DNA of 8,689 nt, from contig QMLL01000052.1 in the NCBI GenBank assembly GCA_003646715.1, forward strand, positions 1 to 8,689, read 5' to 3'. Each line of letters starts with the position of its first letter. Positions within the stretch are counted from its first letter, which is position 1. The notes under the pieces were generated by a model. That model saw only the letters and a list, made by a program, of their open reading frames with translations, was not told the origin of the DNA and ran no database searches. This document shows, piece by piece, positions 5,142-8,689 of this stretch. Origin of the DNA: Deltaproteobacteria bacterium. GTDB taxonomy: Bacteria > Desulfobacterota > Syntrophobacteria > B119-G9. Both the position numbers and the translations under genes were made by a program.

Positions 5142-6227
5142 ATGAATCCTAAATTAATTCCCAGAGATATTTTTGTTGAAAAGTCTGTGATTGATCAACC
5201 GATCATTCACAATATCAGAAAAAACCATGCCGAATGCAGATTGCATTTTGTAGATCATATTATTCCCGGAGAATCGGATGAAGATAGGCCGGCAATCGAG
5301 GTCATCGATTTTAAAGGGAAGTTCCTAAAACCCTGTCCGGGGACAAGGAATTACATCTGTTGTGGATACCAGATCCTGCATTTCGGGGAACAATGTTCCA
5401 TAGGATGCACGTACTGTATACTTCAGGCCTATTTTTCTTCTACCAGGTTGAGACTTTTTGCAAACTGGGATCGCATGCTTAACGAAACCAAATCCGTATT
5501 GAAAAATAATCCTCAAAGGTTTTTCCGCATAGGCACTGGTGAGTTTACTGACAGTTTGCTTCTGGACCCCATTACCGAATTTTCAACCCTTATAGTACCG
5601 TTTTTTGCCCTTTTCCCGAATTGTGTACTTGAGTTGAAGACAAAAACGGATCATATTGAACTTCTTAAAGATCTGGACCATCGTCAAAGAACTATAGTCG
5701 CGTGGTCTTTGAATTCAAACCGGGTTATCTTCAGGGAAGAAGGACTTGCCGTGCCTCTTTCCAGGAGGCTGGAATGTGCAAAACGGTGTATGGAATGGGG
5801 TTATCGTCTAGCATTTCACTTTGACCCGATGATCTATTATGAAGGCTGGGAAGTTGATTATAGGGAAGTGATCGATTTAGTCTTTTCTAATACAGACCCG
5901 GATAAAATTGTGTGGATCAGTCTTGGGTGCTTCAGGTTCATGCCAGCGCTGAAGAACATAATTGAAGAGAAATACCCGGGAAGTGATATCATCTATGGAG
6001 AGTTCATTCAGGGGCTTGACGGTAAGATGCGATATTTCAAGGATATACGCATAGAGATGTACAGCAAAATGGTGGAATGGATTAGAGAGCATGATCCTGA
6101 TGTTTGCGTGTATCTTTGTATGGAAAGCCCGGAGATATGGAAAGCAGCTTTCGGTTTTGTGCCCGCTGAAAAAGGTGGTCTTCCAAAAATGCTTGATATG
6201 GCTGCTCAAACCAAATGCGGAGATTGA
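5142..6227 (+). CDS. Radical SAM protein of the spore photoproduct lyase family (atypical)
   Basis: Radical SAM protein of 361 residues. The [4Fe-4S] cluster motif is CSIGCTYC, C85-x3-C89-x2-C92, followed by ILQAYF, matching the CxxxCxxCYLQ pattern of SplB. Upstream lies KPCPGTRNYICCGY (63-76) with extra cysteines, and further on HFDPMIYYEGWEVDY (226-240), close to the SplB PIxxYEGWExxY stretch. In true SPL a cysteine (Cys141 in B. subtilis) about 45 residues after the cluster donates the H atom during thymine-dimer repair; here that region reads RIGTGEFTDSLLLD (129-142) with no cysteine. Activity on spore photoproduct is therefore doubtful and the substrate is unknown. The ATG at 5142 is preferred over a TTG six bases earlier because AAAAGAGA at 5126-5133 has an 8-base spacer to the ATG. 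It heads the rightward block, 93 bases before the DUF218 gene. Confidence 0.85.
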   Translation: MNPKLIPRDIFVEKSVIDQPIIHNIRKNHAECRLHFVDHIIPGESDEDRPAIEVIDFKGKFLKPCPGTRNYICCGYQILHFGEQCSIGCTYCILQAYFSSTRLRLFANWDRMLNETKSVLKNNPQRFFRIGTGEFTDSLLLDPITEFSTLIVPFFALFPNCVLELKTKTDHIELLKDLDHRQRTIVAWSLNSNRVIFREEGLAVPLSRRLECAKRCMEWGYRLAFHFDPMIYYEGWEVDYREVIDLVFSNTDPDKIVWISLGCFRFMPALKNIIEEKYPGSDIIYGEFIQGLDGKMRYFKDIRIEMYSKMVEWIREHDPDVCVYLCMESPEIWKAAFGFVPAEKGGLPKMLDMAAQTKCGD

Positions 6228-6320
6228 TCTGTTCTACATAACTTCATGCACATGGTCAGATTATGGAATTTTTAAATGCACAGGAGGAACGTTAATTTAA
6301 TTCAATGATTGTGAGGTGTT

Positions 6321-7085
6321 ATGTTTTTATTCAAGAAATTGATAAAACCTTTCTTTTTGCCTCCTATGATTATCATTGTTCTGCTTGTTTATGGCCTCGT
6401 TTGTGTGAATCTGAGAAAAAAAAGCGGTAAATTATTTATACTTACTGGTGTCCTGTTGTTTTATTTGCTTTCTATCTCTCCGGTTACTAATGTAATTATC
6501 AAGCCTCTGGAGACCCGGTATCAACCGGTGAAAATAGTCACGGCTAACAGTCCTTCCGTTATTGTTGTTCTTGCAGGTGGAGTTAAAGTAAATCACGTTT
6601 TTCCGGTGACCAGCGCTTTAAAGTGTTCCTCGATGGCAAGAATTCTTGAAGCTTACAGGATCTACCGGATGATCAAATCTCCGGAAATTATAATTGTAGG
6701 AGGAAGCGGAGATCCATTGGTGGATTTCGAAGAATCCAAAAAGATGCGGGACGTAATGTTAATGCTGGGTGTGTCCAGAAAGAGGGTAAAGATTGAAGTT
6801 GAGTCAAGGGACACTTATGAAAATCTGGGTGCAGTTAAAAGAGAATTAAATAAAACACCTTTCTGGCTGGTAACTTCGGCAATACATATGCCCCGGGCCA
6901 TGTTTCTGGCCGGAAAATTCGGTCTCAAGGCGGTTCCGGCCCCGTGTGATTCTCACTATAACCAGGTAACGGGTTTGACATCGTTCATCCCTGACCCTTA
7001 TAATTTTTATGTGTGCACGGCTGCTGCGAACGAATACCTGGGGTTGGTGTGGTACAAGCTGGCCTGGTGGCTGGGCATAAAATAA
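6321..7085 (+). CDS. DUF218 membrane protein, YdcF/SanA/ElyC-like
   Basis: Envelope protein of 254 residues. Two N-terminal transmembrane helices (about 11-30 and 37-54) are followed by a DUF218 domain (about 78-245). Seen domain marks are SVIVVLAGG (79-87), the PEIIIVGGSGD loop (121-131), ESRDTYENL (161-169) and WLVTSAIHMPRAM (182-194), ending with NEYLGLVWYKLAWW. ElyC of E. coli has this two-helix plus DUF218 design and influences peptidoglycan and lipid-carrier metabolism; SanA and YdcF share the domain. The exact reaction for this protein is not known. The ATG at 6321 has a GAGG site 5-6 bases upstream. It lies 46 bases before galE, so co-expression with surface-sugar genes is likely and fits an envelope role. 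Confidence 0.88.
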   Translation: MFLFKKLIKPFFLPPMIIIVLLVYGLVCVNLRKKSGKLFILTGVLLFYLLSISPVTNVIIKPLETRYQPVKIVTANSPSVIVVLAGGVKVNHVFPVTSALKCSSMARILEAYRIYRMIKSPEIIIVGGSGDPLVDFEESKKMRDVMLMLGVSRKRVKIEVESRDTYENLGAVKRELNKTPFWLVTSAIHMPRAMFLAGKFGLKAVPAPCDSHYNQVTGLTSFIPDPYNFYVCTAAANEYLGLVWYKLAWWLGIK

Positions 7086-7131
7086 TCAATCTACACATAT
7101 AACGCTTCCGTACAGAGTTGAGGGCAAAATC

Positions 7132-8118
7132 ATGGCAAGGAATATACTTGTTGTTGGTGGTGCAGGGTACATTGGTTCGTACATGGTGAAGATGCTTGCT
7201 CGCCACGGATATCAACCCTTTGTGCTGGATAACCTTTCTAGAGGTCACAAGGAGCTGGTTGTGGCCGGGGAACTTATAGAAGGGGATTTGTTTGACTACG
7301 ATCTGCTGAATGATTTGTTTTCTGACAAAAAAATTGACGCGGTTTTTCATTTTGCTGCTCTTGCCTACGTTGGTGAATCCATGGAGCAACCTTCCCTGTA
7401 TTATAAGAATAATGTTTGTGCTACCTGGAATCTCCTGGACCTGATGGTGAAACATGGTGTTAAACTGTTTATCTTTTCTTCTACCTGTGCAACGTATGGA
7501 GAACCTCAATGGTTGCCACTAACCGAAGATCATCCCCAGAATCCTATCAGTCCCTACGGGCGAACAAAATTGGTCATCGAATGGATGCTTGAAGATTTCC
7601 GGGAAGCATATGGATTAAAGTACGTCAATCTCAGATATTTCAATGCTGCTGGCGCTGACCCCGAGGGTGAAGTCGGAGAGTGGCACGAACCGGAAACCCA
7701 TCTTATCCCCAATATCTTACTTTCACTTCTCTACGAGGACAGGATCCTCGAAGTATACGGTAACGATTATCCCACGCCGGATGGTACATGTATTCGAGAC
7801 TATATCCATATTCACGACCTGTGCAGGGCTCATTTACTAGCTCTCGATTACTTGCTTGATGGTGGTGAACCAACAAGTTTTAATCTGGGAAACGGGGAAG
7901 GATACTCCATTCTTGATATAATCAAAGCGACGGAAAAGGTTACAAGGAAGAAAGTAAAGTTTGAATATCGACCAAGGAGACCCGGTGATCCTGCAAGGTT
8001 AATCGGATCGGCGGAAAAAGCAGAAAAAGTCCTCGGTTGGAAATCAGAGTTTGGAGATATTGAAACTATCATTGAGACTGCCTGGAACTGGCATAAGAAG
8101 GGGGTTGGAAAAATTTAG
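7132..8118 (+). CDS. galE: UDP-glucose 4-epimerase
   Basis: Cytoplasmic extended short-chain dehydrogenase that interconverts UDP-glucose and UDP-galactose using bound NAD. The Rossmann motif GGAGYIGS is at 9-16, with an acidic residue (Asp33) after strand 2. The active site is SSTCATYG at 116-123 (Thr118 at the catalytic Ser/Thr position) and YGRTK at 142-146 (Tyr142, Lys146). NAAGADPEGEVGEWHEPETH (171-190) and RDYIHIHDL (222-230) are typical of GalE. The 328 residues are full length. The position of the E. coli Tyr299 gatekeeper aligns by eye with Leu290 (GDPARLIG), common in ExoB-like GalE, so substrate range (acetylated or not) cannot be fixed. Start chosen by GAGGG 7 bases upstream. The next epimerase gene begins directly after its stop codon. 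Confidence 0.95.
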   Translation: MARNILVVGGAGYIGSYMVKMLARHGYQPFVLDNLSRGHKELVVAGELIEGDLFDYDLLNDLFSDKKIDAVFHFAALAYVGESMEQPSLYYKNNVCATWNLLDLMVKHGVKLFIFSSTCATYGEPQWLPLTEDHPQNPISPYGRTKLVIEWMLEDFREAYGLKYVNLRYFNAAGADPEGEVGEWHEPETHLIPNILLSLLYEDRILEVYGNDYPTPDGTCIRDYIHIHDLCRAHLLALDYLLDGGEPTSFNLGNGEGYSILDIIKATEKVTRKKVKFEYRPRRPGDPARLIGSAEKAEKVLGWKSEFGDIETIIETAWNWHKKGVGKI

Positions 8119-8689
8119 ATGGTTAGGTCAGTGGTAACAGGTGCGGCAGGATTTGTTGGTAGTCATCTAGCGGAAAGACTGCTGTCTCTGGGACATCAGG
8201 TGATTGGAATTGACAATCTGAGCACCGGTAAGATGGAAAATATTAATTCCTTTATTGATTTACCGGAATTTTCCTTTCATCGATCAGACATCAGGGACAG
8301 ATCTTTGATGAGTGAGATTCTCGAGAAAGCTGGACCAATAGATTATTTTTTCCATCTGGCTGCGGTAGTTAGCGTTCCTTTCTCGGTGGAAAATCCTGGC
8401 ATAACGGAAGAAACAAATTACGATGCAACAGTGTGGTTGCTTTCAAAGTGTGAAGAGCTCAATGTCAGCGCCTTTATTCACGCCGGTTCTGCTGCTGAAT
8501 ATGGAGATGAACCGAGATTACCAATAAAGGAAGAATACGCTACGGATGAAACGAAACACTTGAGCCCTTATGGAAAGACGAAATACCTTGCGTCTAAAAG
8601 CGTTGCGAAAAGCAAGAAACCGTCAGGTATATCGCTTAGATTTTTCAATATTTATGGTCCCAGGCAGGACCCGAGCAGCCAGTATAGCG
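8119..8689 (+). CDS. NAD-dependent nucleotide-sugar epimerase/dehydratase, 3' end outside window
   Basis: Partial, 190 codons visible, open to the window end. It is an extended short-chain dehydrogenase: TGAAGFVGS (7-15) is the NAD-binding loop, Asp32 (IDNLSTG) follows strand 2, HLAAVVSVPFSVENP (79-93) is the usual middle segment, SAAEYG (124-129) and YGKTK (151-155) carry the catalytic Ser, Tyr and Lys. RFFNIYGPRQDPSSQYS (174-190) resembles UDP-GlcNAc or UDP-glucuronate C4-epimerases of the WbpP/Gne type, so a surface-polysaccharide sugar epimerase is likely, but the substrate is not fixed. The ATG immediately follows the galE stop with no gap, which suggests translational coupling; a GGA nine bases upstream may serve as ribosome site. 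It is a diverged paralogue of GalE, not a duplication of it. Confidence 0.9.
   Translation, partial: MVRSVVTGAAGFVGSHLAERLLSLGHQVIGIDNLSTGKMENINSFIDLPEFSFHRSDIRDRSLMSEILEKAGPIDYFFHLAAVVSVPFSVENPGITEETNYDATVWLLSKCEELNVSAFIHAGSAAEYGDEPRLPIKEEYATDETKHLSPYGKTKYLASKSVAKSKKPSGISLRFFNIYGPRQDPSSQYS

Noticed and set aside
6985..7509. 174-codon minus-strand frame opposite the DUF218 gene end and galE start
   Set aside because: It overlaps two confident genes, has no recognisable domain and spans their junction; an antisense shadow.

Overview
The window looks like chromosome of a Gram-negative, flagellated, probably Desulfobacterota-type (former Deltaproteobacteria) bacterium of moderate GC, judged by eye in the low-to-mid 40s percent. 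This placement is inferred from protein style (PomA/MotB-like stator, FliL-FliM-FliN order, a sigma-54-type promoter) and not from a marker gene. Two divergent blocks face away from each other across an intergenic region of about 780 bases.

Left block, minus strand, positions 4360 down to 1: a compact flagellar motor operon read motA - motB1 - motB2 - fliL - fliM - fliN, with gaps of about 10-22 bases. The start of a further gene, perhaps fliO, is cut by the window edge. MotA and the two MotB-type proteins would form the torque-generating stator, FliL its accessory ring, and FliM and FliN the switch/C-ring. A near-consensus sigma-54 promoter (GG-N10-GC spacing) sits about 75-90 bases upstream of the motA ATG and is the best regulatory signal here. 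The oddest feature is the pair of tandem motB genes behind a single motA. The first has lost the peptidoglycan-binding Asp of its OmpA-like domain; the second is canonical.

Middle, 4361-5141: no convincing intact gene. It contains the sigma-54 promoter, a short palindrome, a 20-bp inverted repeat of the form ATTCCT-N8-AGGAAT followed by degenerate tandem copies of its right half, and a few short open stretches that could be a decayed small gene.

Right block, plus strand, 5142 to the end: a radical-SAM protein of the spore-photoproduct-lyase family that appears to lack the H-donor cysteine of true SPL; a two-helix membrane-anchored DUF218 (YdcF/ElyC-like) envelope protein; a UDP-glucose 4-epimerase (GalE); and, directly abutting it, a second NAD-dependent sugar epimerase truncated at the window end. 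The last three point to cell-envelope or surface-polysaccharide metabolism. I see no CRISPR array, tRNA, rRNA or transposase. Most of the window is conventional; the points worth a second look are the stator duplication, the atypical SPL homologue and the repeat-bearing intergenic region.
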